DNA from: JAFGJQ01 sp052034525
Lineage (GTDB): Bacteria; Planctomycetota; Phycisphaerae; UBA1845
Direction of reading: 5' to 3'
NCBI GenBank assembly: GCA_052034525.1
Contig: JBPOIK010000180.1
Location: 1 to 35,259 of the forward strand
Length of the DNA: 35,259 bases
Shown: positions 24,460-32,646 of the stretch, one piece after another
How the letters are laid out: each line of letters starts with the position of its first letter
How positions within the stretch are numbered: the first letter of the stretch is position 1
The notes under the pieces: model-generated
The model's input: only the letters and a program-made list of their open reading frames with translations
What the model was told of the DNA's origin: nothing
The model's database searches: none
Translations under genes and position numbers: made by a program

Positions 24460-26478
24460 ATGAGTAACGGTTGTGTGCGAGCGGGTCTGGCGGTCTTGAT
24501 GCTGTCGGTCCTGGCGGCGCCCGTGGCCGCCGATACGTGGCCGACCTATTCCAGCCTGGGGCCGAGCCTGCAGACCTATGAGACGACGTATCCGTCGCTG
24601 GCCAAGCGGTACGATCTGGGATTGAGTGTCCAGGGCCGGCACATCTGGGCCATTCGCATCTCGGACAACGTGGGCGTGGAAGAGGATGAACCGGAGGTGC
24701 GGCTCATCTCCACCATGCACGGCGACGAGATTACCGGCGTGAAGATGTGCATGAACTTCATAGACTATCTGCTGACCAACTGCGGTACGGACCCGCGGGT
24801 GACCAATATCGTCAACGAGCTGGACCTGTGGATCGTGCCTCTGATGAACCCGGACGGATACGACCGCGTGCCGCGGACACGCTACAACGCGAACGGGATT
24901 GATCTGAACCGGAGCTTTCCGGACGGCGTATATGGCCACCCCAACTCTCCGGCGGGTCGGGCGCTTGAGACGCAGGTCATCATGAACTGGTGTTTTGGTC
25001 GGTCGTTCGTGCTGGCGGCGAATTTTCACGGCGGCGCGCTGGTCGCGAACTACCCGTTTGACAATGACGGAAAGGGATCCGTCTTCTCCCCGACGCCCGA
25101 CGAAGATTTGTTTGTGTACCTCGCCGAGGAATACTCGTCCCGCAACCCGCCGATGTGGGGCAGCACCGTATTCTATCACGGGATTACGAACGGGGCAGAC
25201 TGGTATTCGATCGACGGCGGGATGCAGGACTGGAGCTACCGCTACATGGGTTGTAACGAGCTGACCCTGGAGATCGGCACGAAGCAGCCTCCCGCATCGG
25301 AGATTCCGACGTACTGGAATGAGAATCGCGAAGCCATGCTGGCGTTCGTCGAGACGGCGCTGATCGGCGTGCGCGGCATCGTGACGGAGTCGCTGACGGG
25401 ATCGCCCGTCAGCGCAACCGTCCGGGTGGTCGGGCGCAACCATCCCATCTACACGGACCCGGCGGTGGGCAACTATCACCGGATGCTGCGGCCGGGGACC
25501 TATGACCTGGTGTTCGAGGCGGACGGGTACGATCCCATCACCGTGACCGACGTGGCGGTCAACGCGGGGGCCGCCACTCGCCTGGACGTGCAGTTCGGGC
25601 CTCCGCCGATCGTAACGTATCCGGACGGAGGGGAAGAGCTTCGGGTCGGCGGGCCCGTGGAGGTGACCTGGGCGGGAAGCCCGTTCGCGCGGTATCAGGT
25701 TCAGTACAGCGGCAACTACGGCGACTTCGAAGTGGTGACGGACGGATTTGAGCGGCCCAGTCTGGGACCCGACTATTCGACGGGCGGAGACGCCGCCTGG
25801 TACCCGTCCACCGGAACGGTGCACGGAGGCGTGCGGGCGGCGCGGGCCGGCGGCATCACCGATAACCAGACGACGTGGATGACGCGGGTGGCGCAGGGCG
25901 GAGCGATGTCATTCTGGTATCGCGTCAGTGCCGAGGCCAACTACGACTATTTCAATTTCTATGTGGATGGTGTGCGGAAGTTGCACGTGTCCGGATATCC
26001 GCCGTGGACAAAATACTCCGAAACGCTGTCCCCGGGGCCGCATCTGCTGAAATGGGAGTATACCAAAGACGCCGGGGTCAGCGGCGGGAGCGATACGGTC
26101 TGGATTGATGATCTGGAGATGACCGTTGACAACACCGTCTGGACAGACATCGTGACCCAGACGGAGGTGGGAGCGACCTCCGCGTGGTGGATCCCGACGG
26201 AGGTGGGAGACCAGTACAAGGTGCGGGTTCGCGCGGACTTCGGAACATTCTACGGCGCCTGGGACGAGAGCGACGTCACGTTCCGGGTGGTGGCCGGGGC
26301 CTCGGGGGACGTGGAACCCGACGGTGATGTGGACCTGGCGGATTTCGCGGCATTTCAGGAGTGCATGGGGGCGGCGGCCGTGGGCAGGTGTGCCGAGGCG
26401 TTCGAGTTCGTCGAGGACGGGGTGATCGACCTGAACGACTTCGTGGAGTTTGCGTCGCGGATGACCGGGCCGTCGTGA
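24460..26478 (+). CDS. Secreted M14 zinc carboxypeptidase with dockerin-like tail
   Basis: A signal peptide (cleavage near APVAADTW) precedes an M14 domain. Zinc ligands are His87 and Glu90 in STMHGDE and His190 in ANFHGG, with catalytic Glu271 in NELTLEIG. The motif NGIDLNRSFPD (145-155) marks the carboxypeptidase D/N-like branch. Next come a carboxypeptidase regulatory-like beta-sandwich (about 310-385), an Ig-like segment starting at YPDGGEELRVGGPVEVTW, and a jelly-roll-like region (FWYRVSAEANYDYFNFYVDG). The last 55 residues hold two EF-hand-like repeats, DGDVDLADFAAFQ and DGVIDLNDFVEFA, like planctomycete dockerin-type tails. It probably trims peptides extracellularly. ATG 24460 has GGAG upstream. 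Length is 672 residues. Confidence 0.92.
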   Translation: MSNGCVRAGLAVLMLSVLAAPVAADTWPTYSSLGPSLQTYETTYPSLAKRYDLGLSVQGRHIWAIRISDNVGVEEDEPEVRLISTMHGDEITGVKMCMNFIDYLLTNCGTDPRVTNIVNELDLWIVPLMNPDGYDRVPRTRYNANGIDLNRSFPDGVYGHPNSPAGRALETQVIMNWCFGRSFVLAANFHGGALVANYPFDNDGKGSVFSPTPDEDLFVYLAEEYSSRNPPMWGSTVFYHGITNGADWYSIDGGMQDWSYRYMGCNELTLEIGTKQPPASEIPTYWNENREAMLAFVETALIGVRGIVTESLTGSPVSATVRVVGRNHPIYTDPAVGNYHRMLRPGTYDLVFEADGYDPITVTDVAVNAGAATRLDVQFGPPPIVTYPDGGEELRVGGPVEVTWAGSPFARYQVQYSGNYGDFEVVTDGFERPSLGPDYSTGGDAAWYPSTGTVHGGVRAARAGGITDNQTTWMTRVAQGGAMSFWYRVSAEANYDYFNFYVDGVRKLHVSGYPPWTKYSETLSPGPHLLKWEYTKDAGVSGGSDTVWIDDLEMTVDNTVWTDIVTQTEVGATSAWWIPTEVGDQYKVRVRADFGTFYGAWDESDVTFRVVAGASGDVEPDGDVDLADFAAFQECMGAAAVGRCAEAFEFVEDGVIDLNDFVEFASRMTGPS

Positions 26479-26540
26479 CGACGGCCGGGCGGTCCGTGGT
26501 TTTTTCCGAAGGGTGATACGGCAAGGATGAGGCCAAAGTC

Positions 26541-27539
26541 ATGCGTACGGCAATCATGATAACGACGTTCGCGGTTCTGTCTGCCGGGTGGACGGCGCCA
26601 TGCCTGGCGGATGACAAGCCGGCGGATGTGTTTCGGGCGGCCCAGACGGGAGACCTGGCGGCGCTGACGGCGCTGCTGGAGAGATCTCCGGATCTGGTGG
26701 GGGCGCGCAACGAATTGGATCAGACGGTGCTTCATTCGGCGGTGCTGGCGCGAGACCCGGCGCCGGTGGTGGCCGCGCTGCTGAACCGGGGTGCGGAGGT
26801 CAACGCGACGGATCGGCGTCAGGATACGCCGCTGCACGCGGCGGCCAAAGCGCTGAGCGTTCCGGCCGTGGAGACTCTCCTGGCTCACAAGGCGGACGTG
26901 AACGTCCGGAATGAGCGAGGCGAATCGCCGCTGCACGCGGTCGCGTACGGCGGGCAGGACCGGGCGGCGGACGGCGAACGGCGCGAGGCTCTGGGCAGGC
27001 TGCTGCTGCGTGCCCAGGCGAAGGTCGACGCGGCCGACAACGATGGGGTGACCCCGCTGCACGTGGCGGCCGTCCGCGGCCGGGAGCGCTTGCTGGCGAT
27101 CCTTCTCGAAGCGAACGCCGGTGTCGGCATTGCGGACGCCAAAGGTCGCACGCCGCTGCATATGGCGGCGCTGGGCAATCATAAGACGATCATAGAGACG
27201 CTGATCGGGCGGAAGGCGGACGTGCAGGCGAAGGACAAAGAGGGCAACACACCGTTGCACGCGGCGGCGTCGCGATTCCGACAGGACGCGGCGGAGGCGC
27301 TGCTCGCGCACGGCGCCGACGTCAACGCCCGTAACGCGGCGGGGGCCACGCCGCTGATCGTCCTGGCCGGCGCGGTCCACGGCGATCGGGAGGTGGATTC
27401 GGCCCTGGTGAAAGTGGCCGGTGTGCTGCTGGCCGGGGGGGCGGATGCCGCGATGAAGGATCAGCAGGGCCTCACGGCGCTGGATTACGCTCGGCGAGGC
27501 GGGCACGAGCAGTTGGCGGCACTTCTGAGCGGGGCCTGA
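26541..27539 (+). CDS. Exported ankyrin-repeat protein
   Basis: A signal peptide (MRTAIMITTFAVLSAGWTAP, cleavage near CLADDKP) is followed by about eight ankyrin repeats filling the rest of the 332 residues. Examples are RQDTPLHAAAKALSVPAVETLL, DGVTPLHVAAVRGRERLLAIL, KGRTPLHMAALGNHKTIIETLI and EGNTPLHAAASRFRQDAAEALL. Such repeats bind proteins; no enzymatic domain is present. Location should be periplasmic or extracellular. The start follows GAGG by about nine bases. It is 62 bases downstream of the carboxypeptidase gene and is followed by a terminator, so the two may form one unit. Confidence 0.9.
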   Translation: MRTAIMITTFAVLSAGWTAPCLADDKPADVFRAAQTGDLAALTALLERSPDLVGARNELDQTVLHSAVLARDPAPVVAALLNRGAEVNATDRRQDTPLHAAAKALSVPAVETLLAHKADVNVRNERGESPLHAVAYGGQDRAADGERREALGRLLLRAQAKVDAADNDGVTPLHVAAVRGRERLLAILLEANAGVGIADAKGRTPLHMAALGNHKTIIETLIGRKADVQAKDKEGNTPLHAAASRFRQDAAEALLAHGADVNARNAAGATPLIVLAGAVHGDREVDSALVKVAGVLLAGGADAAMKDQQGLTALDYARRGGHEQLAALLSGA

Positions 27540-27573
27540 CGCCGCCGGCGAAAGCTCTGTGTAAAGACGCGAG

Positions 27574-27609
27574 GAGGCGGTCGCGGAAGCGCGGGACCGC
27601 CTCTTTCTC
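27574..27609 (+). terminator. Intrinsic terminator after the ankyrin gene
   Basis: GAGGCGGTC (27574-27582) and GACCGCCTC (27595-27603) form a perfect 9-bp GC-rich stem with a 12-base loop, followed by TTTCTC. It lies 34 bases after the ankyrin stop. Confidence 0.7.
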
Positions 27610-27666
27610 GTTGGCAAAACGTGTTCCGCGTGCCGCCGCGCGGTCGGATTGCCTGGCCGGACCGTT

Positions 27667-28122
27667 CTATCCGGGCGTCTTTCGAGCGTGGCGGCCGGCC
27701 TGCCTGGGGTGAATCGCCCGGCCGGTTGAACCGGCGGCCAGCTTGGCGTGCAGGACGCCTTTTTCTCTCTGAAGGCGATCGGTCAGGGCACCGATGTCCT
27801 TGCCCTTGCCGCGGACCATGATCATCTCGGCGCAGAGGTGATCCGACAGGTGAACGTGCGTCGTGGCCAGGACGGTGCCGGGGAAGTCGTGTTGCAAGGC
27901 GGTCAGCCGCTCGGTCAGACCACGGGTGTGATGATCGTAGAGCAGTGAGATGGTTCCCAGCAGCGGGTCGTCGGTCTGCCATTCCCGATCGACCAGGTAA
28001 TTGCGGAGCAGATCGCGGACGAACTCGGAGCGATTGCGGTATTCGCGATCGGCCACCTGCCGTTCCAGTTCCTGGAAAAGAAATCTTTCGATCGACACGG
28101 TGAATCGGACCAGATCGGACAT
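27667..28122 (-). CDS. nikR: Nickel-responsive regulator, NikR family
   Basis: An N-terminal ribbon-helix-helix domain (LVRFTVSIERFLFQELERQV, then RSEFVRDLLRNYL) is followed by an ACT-like nickel-binding domain. All four nickel ligands of E. coli NikR are matched with the same spacing: His78, His89 and His91 in THVHLSDHLC, and Cys97. The family represses nickel uptake when nickel is replete. It is 151 residues, slightly long because of a basic tail of about 20 residues beyond GVLHAKL. ATG 28122 has AAGGA upstream; the extra 27 in-frame codons to 28203 are rejected. It follows a methyltransferase gene by 49 bases and probably shares its transcript. The likely target is the divergent metal ABC transporter. 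Confidence 0.92.
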   Translation of the reverse strand: MSDLVRFTVSIERFLFQELERQVADREYRNRSEFVRDLLRNYLVDREWQTDDPLLGTISLLYDHHTRGLTERLTALQHDFPGTVLATTHVHLSDHLCAEMIMVRGKGKDIGALTDRLQREKGVLHAKLAAGSTGRAIHPRQAGRHARKTPG

Positions 28123-28171
28123 GGGGCCTGATTCCTTGTCATCGCACCGGGTTGCCTCGCAGCTCTGCCGG

Positions 28172-28789
28172 TCAGCCGGCGCAGCCGTGTTCGCGAACGG
28201 CATCCAGGAAGAACAGATCCTGGTTGTCCACGTGGGTCACCGGGGCAAGTCCCGCCGCGGCCAGCAGCGGTTTCCAATCGTCGCCGGTGGGCAGGACATC
28301 CTGGCTGACGGGGCCGTCCACGCCGGCGTGAAACTGGTTGATGTGGGCGCTGCCGGCCAGATGCATGACGATCAGTCGACCGCCGGGCGCGAGGGCCTGG
28401 GCGATGTTCCTCAGGGCGGCGGACTGGTCTCGAAAATGGGGGAAACTGTGGAAGCACAGAATCACGTCATAACGGTCGCTTTCGAGGCGATCACTGCACA
28501 CGTCCAGGCATACAAAATCCGCGTTGATCCCCTTGCGGCAGGCCCGAGCTACCATCTCCGGGGCGAAGTCTATGGCGGTGACCCGGCCGGGCGCAACCCG
28601 GGCCGCCAGCCAAGCGGTTGTTTTGCCTGTGCCGCAGCCGACTTCCAGCAGCGCCTGGCCCGCCCGGAGATCCAGGAGGTCCGCATGCTGACTCAGCCGA
28701 TCGGTCATGCTTTGGCTGGAGGGCTCTTCCTCGTCCCATTGAGCGGCCAGAGCGTCGAAGAATGCAATTCGCCGGTCGGGTGTGTTCAC
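28172..28789 (-). CDS. Class I SAM-dependent methyltransferase linked to nikR
   Basis: The Rossmann-fold methyltransferase motifs are clear: LLEVGCGTGKTTAWLA (motif I, about 48-63), VTAIDFAPEMVARA, YDVILCFHSFPHF and LAPGGRLIVMHLAGS. The N-terminal IAFFDALAAQWDEE is typical of small-molecule methyltransferases of the UbiE/type 11 kind. Several His and Cys residues occur, including a C-terminal EHGCAG that might bind metal. The substrate is unknown. Because it heads the nikR transcript and faces a metal ABC transporter, a link to metal handling, such as a metallophore or metal sensing, is possible but unproven. GTG 28789 follows AAGGGGA. Length is 205 residues. Confidence 0.88.
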   Translation of the reverse strand: MNTPDRRIAFFDALAAQWDEEEPSSQSMTDRLSQHADLLDLRAGQALLEVGCGTGKTTAWLAARVAPGRVTAIDFAPEMVARACRKGINADFVCLDVCSDRLESDRYDVILCFHSFPHFRDQSAALRNIAQALAPGGRLIVMHLAGSAHINQFHAGVDGPVSQDVLPTGDDWKPLLAAAGLAPVTHVDNQDLFFLDAVREHGCAG

Positions 28790-28816
28790 ACGAAATCCCC
28801 TTGCGTGCTACCGCTT

Positions 28817-28857
28817 ATCGTCATACGATTTGCACAAACGTAATACCACGCGGGTAT
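28817..28857. promoter_or_regulatory. Two dyads in the nikR-operon/ABC divergent control region
   Basis: ATCGT-CAT-ACGAT at 28817-28829 and ATACC-ACGCG-GGTAT at 28843-28857 are perfect inverted repeats between the two divergent operons. On the minus strand GTATTAC and GTATGAC start exactly 20 bases apart. GTATGA is the half-site of the E. coli NikR operator, but the full GTATGA-N16-TCATAC is absent. Confidence 0.45.
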
Positions 28858-28901
28858 CTCGTCAAGCGTGTCATGCGGTTGGTGTTCCGGCAGGAGAGCA
28901 T

Positions 28902-29717
28902 ATGAGCGGGCGAGTATTCATCCTTCTGGCGGCGGCGATGCTGTCATCCGGCTGTCGCGACCGGTCGGACCCGCCGGCGGCGGCCGTAGCCGCCACGAAT
29001 TCCTTCCTGGAATGCGCCGCCAAGGATCTGTTGGGCGCATCGGAACCGGTACTTCGCCTGACCGAGCCCGGCATGTGCCCGGGGCATTTCGACGTGCGCC
29101 CGAGTCAGGTGACGGCGGTTCGCCGGTGCCGGGTGTTGCTGCGGCTGGACTTTCAGAAGTCATTGGACGCCAAGCTTCTGGGGGCGAAAGAGGAGGGCCT
29201 GCATTTCGCGGAGATCGTTGTTCCGGGCGGGCTTTGTGAACCGGAGAGCTACCTGGCGGCGTGCCGGCAGACGGCCGACGCTTTCGTGGCGGTTGGGCTG
29301 CTGGAGCGCAAAGCGGCCACCACACGTTTGGAGGAGATTGACCGGCGGATTCAGGAGGTCGCCGAGCGGTGCCGTCGCCGGGCGGAGGTCTCGCGGGGCA
29401 CGCCTGTGCTGGCCAGCGTCCATCAGGCCGCGTTCTGCGCGTGGCTGGGACTGAACGTCGTCGGAACGTTCAGTGGGGCAGATACGGCCGGCACGAGCGA
29501 TGTGAACCGGGCGATCCAGGCGGGCGAGCAGGGTGGCGTGAAGCTGGTGATCGCGAATCTGCCGGAAGGCCGCCGCGTGGCCGACGCGCTGGCGGAGCGT
29601 CTCGGGGCGAAAGTGGTCATGTTCGGCAACTTTCCTGACTTGAGCGGCGGGCAGGCTTCCTTTGATGAATTGCTGGAGGATAACGTGTCTGCGCTCGCGG
29701 AGGCCGTGGGGCCGTGA
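28902..29717 (+). CDS. Metal ABC transporter substrate-binding lipoprotein (ZnuA/TroA type)
   Basis: The signal peptide ends in a lipobox, LSSGC, so the protein is membrane-tethered. The cluster A-I metal-binding fold is indicated by CPGHFDVRPSQV (His62, matching the first His ligand), a helical linker at about 125-165, VLASVHQAAFCAWLGLNVVG (His174, matching the third) and FGNFPD near 245. A second ligand is not certain; His101 is a candidate. The His-rich loop of ZnuA is missing. Zinc, manganese or nickel are all possible cargos; the adjacent nikR argues for nickel. ATG 28902 follows AGGAG. Its stop overlaps the ATPase start by four bases. Length is 271 residues. Confidence 0.87.
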   Translation: MSGRVFILLAAAMLSSGCRDRSDPPAAAVAATNSFLECAAKDLLGASEPVLRLTEPGMCPGHFDVRPSQVTAVRRCRVLLRLDFQKSLDAKLLGAKEEGLHFAEIVVPGGLCEPESYLAACRQTADAFVAVGLLERKAATTRLEEIDRRIQEVAERCRRRAEVSRGTPVLASVHQAAFCAWLGLNVVGTFSGADTAGTSDVNRAIQAGEQGGVKLVIANLPEGRRVADALAERLGAKVVMFGNFPDLSGGQASFDELLEDNVSALAEAVGP

Positions 29718-30517
29718 GTGAGGTGGCGATCCGACTGGATGGCCTGGTGGTCCGGGCGTCGCGCCGGACGATCCTGTCCGTGGATTCGCTGTGCGTGAGG
29801 CCGGGCGAACTCGTGGGTTTGCTGGGGCCCAACGGTGCGGGCAAAAGCACTCTGCTGCGTTGTCTGTCGGGACTGCAGGGGCGTGTGCAAGGGCGCGTCG
29901 AGGTCCTTGACCGGGTGGTCGGCGAACTGGGATCGGGCGAGCTGGCCTCTCTGCGGCGACGGATCGGATATATGCCGCAGATTCTGCCGGCACGCAGTGA
30001 GATGCCTCTGACGGTGCGGGAGGTGGTCGCCATCGGCCGAACCGGCATCGCAGGCTTGCTTCGCCCGCTCAAGCGTGCGGACTGGCGGATCGTGGACGAA
30101 TGGATCGAACGGCTGGGGCTGACGAACCTGGCCGGGCAGGGTTTTGGGGAGATTTCCGGCGGTGAGCAGCGCAAGACCCTGATCGCGCGGGCCATGGTTC
30201 AGCATCCGGCGTTGCTGCTTCTGGATGAACCGACGGCCAATCTCGATCTGGGCTGGCGTGAGCGGATCGTCGGGGTGATCGACGAGTTGCATCGTTCTCT
30301 GCGTCTGACGGTAGTGCTGGTTTGCCACGAACTGGAGGTCCTTCCGACCGGCTGCGAGCGTGTGGTCGTGCTGGTCGGGGGCCGCGTTGTCGCCGACGGC
30401 CGGCCGGAAGGGGTGTTGTCGACGGATCGCATCGGTTCGCTGTACGGACCGGGGCTGGCCGTGGTGACGGGGGCGGGTCGATGGGCGGTGGTGCCCGGGG
30501 AGGCGGCTCGTGCTTGA
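29714..30517 (+). CDS. Metal ABC transporter ATPase (ZnuC type)
   Basis: This is the nucleotide-binding subunit that powers metal import. Visible are Walker A GPNGAGKST (38-46), the ABC signature ISGGEQRKTL (147-156), Walker B LLLLDEPTANLD (167-178) and the switch His in VCHELEVLP. At 267 residues it is normal for the family. It starts with GTG 29714 inside the end of the binding-protein gene and overlaps the permease gene by eight bases, so the three genes form one translationally coupled operon. Confidence 0.93.
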   Translation: MSEVAIRLDGLVVRASRRTILSVDSLCVRPGELVGLLGPNGAGKSTLLRCLSGLQGRVQGRVEVLDRVVGELGSGELASLRRRIGYMPQILPARSEMPLTVREVVAIGRTGIAGLLRPLKRADWRIVDEWIERLGLTNLAGQGFGEISGGEQRKTLIARAMVQHPALLLLDEPTANLDLGWRERIVGVIDELHRSLRLTVVLVCHELEVLPTGCERVVVLVGGRVVADGRPEGVLSTDRIGSLYGPGLAVVTGAGRWAVVPGEAARA

Positions 30518-31331
30518 TCTGGCCTTCTGGGCACCGGTGATGGCGGGCGGCATGCTGGCCGGCGGGTCCAGCGGGTTGTTGAGTGTATACATCGTCGGCA
30601 TGCGGATTCCGTTTCTGGGCGTCTGCGTCGCGCACGCCGCGCTGGCCGGCGCGGTGTTCGGCAGCGTGGGGGGGCTGGACGGGTCGATGCTTCTACTTCC
30701 GGCGTTGGGCGGCGCCGCGATCACCGCCCTGTCTCTGGGCCTGGCCGACCCACGGAAGGTCAACATGGACGCCAACGTGATCATGGGACTGCTGTTCTCG
30801 GTCACGATGGGGCTGGCCTTCGTGGGGATCGGCCTGTTTCCGGTGCTGGGCCGCAGCGACAATGACGTGCGCAGCTTGCTGTGGGGAAGCCTGCTGTATT
30901 GCCGCTGGCCGGATGTCTGGCTGATGCTGATCGCGAGCCTGGCGCTGGGTCTGTTCGTGCTGGCGTTCGGCAAGGAGATGCGTGCGATTCTCTTTTCGCG
31001 CGCGGACGCGCAGGCGGCGGGCATCCGGGCCACGGGCGTCTGGACCGGTTTTCTGATTCTGACGGCGGTGGTGATGACGGTGAATTTCCAGACCGTCGGC
31101 GGGCTGATGATCTACAGTCTGATCACCAACCCGGCCGCCGCGGCGTTTCAACTGACTCGGGGGAATGGCCGGGCCGTTGTTCTGGCGGTTTTCTTTGGGT
31201 CCGCCAGCGGGCTGGGCGGCTTTCTTCTGTCTGCTGTCACGAACCTGCCGTCGGGCGCGGTGATCGTTCTGCTCTCGGCGCTTCTGGTCGCTGCGTCGGC
31301 GGTTCTGCGCGCTCTGCTGCGCCGGTCGTAG
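30510..31331 (+). CDS. Metal ABC transporter permease (ABC-3/ZnuB type)
   Basis: The 273 residues contain eight or nine hydrophobic helices and the pattern of ABC-3 permeases. Examples are GMRIPFLGVCVAHAALAGA near the N-terminus, FGKEMRAILFSRADAQAAGI (the coupling loop) and TVNFQTVGGLMIYSLITNPAA. It would form the membrane channel with the ATPase at 29714. It starts with GTG 30510, preceded by GGGGAGG. The stop is 45 bases from that of the convergent cobalamin-domain gene. Confidence 0.92.
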   Translation: MLDLAFWAPVMAGGMLAGGSSGLLSVYIVGMRIPFLGVCVAHAALAGAVFGSVGGLDGSMLLLPALGGAAITALSLGLADPRKVNMDANVIMGLLFSVTMGLAFVGIGLFPVLGRSDNDVRSLLWGSLLYCRWPDVWLMLIASLALGLFVLAFGKEMRAILFSRADAQAAGIRATGVWTGFLILTAVVMTVNFQTVGGLMIYSLITNPAAAAFQLTRGNGRAVVLAVFFGSASGLGGFLLSAVTNLPSGAVIVLLSALLVAASAVLRALLRRS

Positions 31332-31376
31332 GCGGCCGGAGGCAGGGTGTTTCCGCCGGTCGGGTCGGCCCGGCGG

Positions 31377-32102
31377 TCAGTGTGATGCGCTCAGCAGGGG
31401 TGGCCGGCGTCGGCGTCGGCGTTTTTTCGGCGCGCCGGGGATGCGTACCTCCGGGGTGCGGGGCTGTGCCCGGTTGGCCATTTCCAGGGCCTGCCCGATG
31501 GTTCGGGCGTAGAGGTCGGCGTTGACCTCTTTCCACAACCCGGGCGCGCGTCGGAACACGCCGCCGGAGACGAGGATGTTCATGGTGGGGTTGGCGCCGA
31601 TCTCGCGAATGGTGTCGATGAGCTTCCGGACACCCGGAACGCCCCGCGGCTGCGTTCCGTACAGCAGCAGCACCGTGGGGCGCCGCGCGCCGACCAGCAT
31701 GAGGATCTCGTCGTGGGGCACCCCGCCCCCGAGGAAATGAACCACCCAGCCGTCGGACTCGAAGAGATCGGCGCACATCTGGGCGCCCAGCTCTTCGGGT
31801 TCGTTGTCCGCGCAGCAGATGATGACGGACTTGCCGTTCGGCTGGACGCGCGGCAGGCTGGCTTGAAGCTGGTCGGCCAGGCAGCGGATGATTCGCGTGG
31901 CCATATGCTCGGTGGCGGTGTTGATGCGATCGGCGCGGTAGAGCTTCTCCACCTGCTCCATGGCCGGCCAGAGCAGCGCTTCATACAGTCTGGTTGCGTT
32001 GTCCGTTCGTTCCAGGCATTGGGCGAAGACACGCCGGCAGCTCTGGCGGTCGCCGGCGAGGAGGGATTCCATGTATCGATCGAGCAGGTTCGGCAGAGGC
32101 AT
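31377..32102 (-). CDS. Cobalamin-binding-domain protein lacking the axial His
   Basis: Residues of about 1-85 match the helical cap of methionine-synthase-type B12 modules (LLWPAMEQVEKLY, then TATEHMATRII with Glu65-His66). Residues 90-212 match the Rossmann-like B12 domain (SVIICCADNEPEELGAQMCADLFESDGW, then GGGVPHDEILMLV and ILVSGGVFR). The usual D/E-x-H-x2-G becomes E101-P-E-E-L-G106, with Glu103 where the cobalt-ligating His should be. No DNA-binding domain is present. The tail has about eight consecutive Lys/Arg residues and may bind nucleic acid or membrane. ATG 32102 follows AGGAG. It could be a stand-alone sensor or corrinoid carrier; 241 residues. Confidence 0.85.
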   Translation of the reverse strand: MPLPNLLDRYMESLLAGDRQSCRRVFAQCLERTDNATRLYEALLWPAMEQVEKLYRADRINTATEHMATRIIRCLADQLQASLPRVQPNGKSVIICCADNEPEELGAQMCADLFESDGWVVHFLGGGVPHDEILMLVGARRPTVLLLYGTQPRGVPGVRKLIDTIREIGANPTMNILVSGGVFRRAPGLWKEVNADLYARTIGQALEMANRAQPRTPEVRIPGAPKKRRRRRRPPLLSASH

Positions 32103-32646
32103 TGCGGACTCCTGGCACCGCGACCGGACGGAGAGCGCATCGACCTTCGGGCCTCCTGCCCGGTCGGTTTCGGTCCGCGGTGAAGCGAATTCGTGATTCG
32201 GGGTTCCACCCCGCAGGGAACGTCGATTCGTCCGGGGGACGCTGATCGCGGCGGCCCGCGGCGTTGTCTGCCCGGACTGCGGTGTATCGGAGGTGGAGGA
32301 AACGAATCTTGAGGGCGCTTGGCCGATTGCACCGGTGCCATGGTTGTGTCTCTTTGCGTCGCGCAAGGTTCGCAGACTATCGGACGCGACCGGCGCGACG
32401 ATCCGCGCGGAGCATCCGATAATCCGGGCGCTCGGATTGCGGGAGGCGGCCTGGACCGCGCCGATCGTTCCGCTCGCGGAGGCCGCCGCCGCGCACCGCG
32501 CCGGCCTTGCGCCCGGTCCGGCGTTTCCTGCGCGATCGGAGCCGGTCGTTGCTCTGCCGGCGCGGATGGACTACCATCCGGGCCGGCGCGAGATCGCGAT
32601 CCGGCGCGGACGCGCCGGCGCATCGACGGAAAGGGTTGCATCCCCC
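32103..32646. other. Divergent intergenic stretch upstream of RNase R
   Basis: These 544 bases lie between the divergent B12-domain and RNase R genes. The plus strand is open in the RNase R frame from 32293, but that 118-codon stretch does not resemble the enzyme and has no good ribosome site. A perfect dyad CCGGCGCG-GA-CGCGCCGG occupies 32601-32618, 28 bases before the RNase R ATG. No convincing promoter was seen. Confidence 0.45.

Noticed and set aside
28790..28901. Classical E. coli-type NikR operator
   Set aside because: Only one GTATGA half-site exists. The position 16 bases away does not carry the partner half.
32293..32646. N-terminal extension of RNase R by 118 codons
   Set aside because: There is no proper ribosome site at the GTG, the composition is low-complexity Ala/Arg/Pro, and RNase R homologues begin near the chosen ATG.
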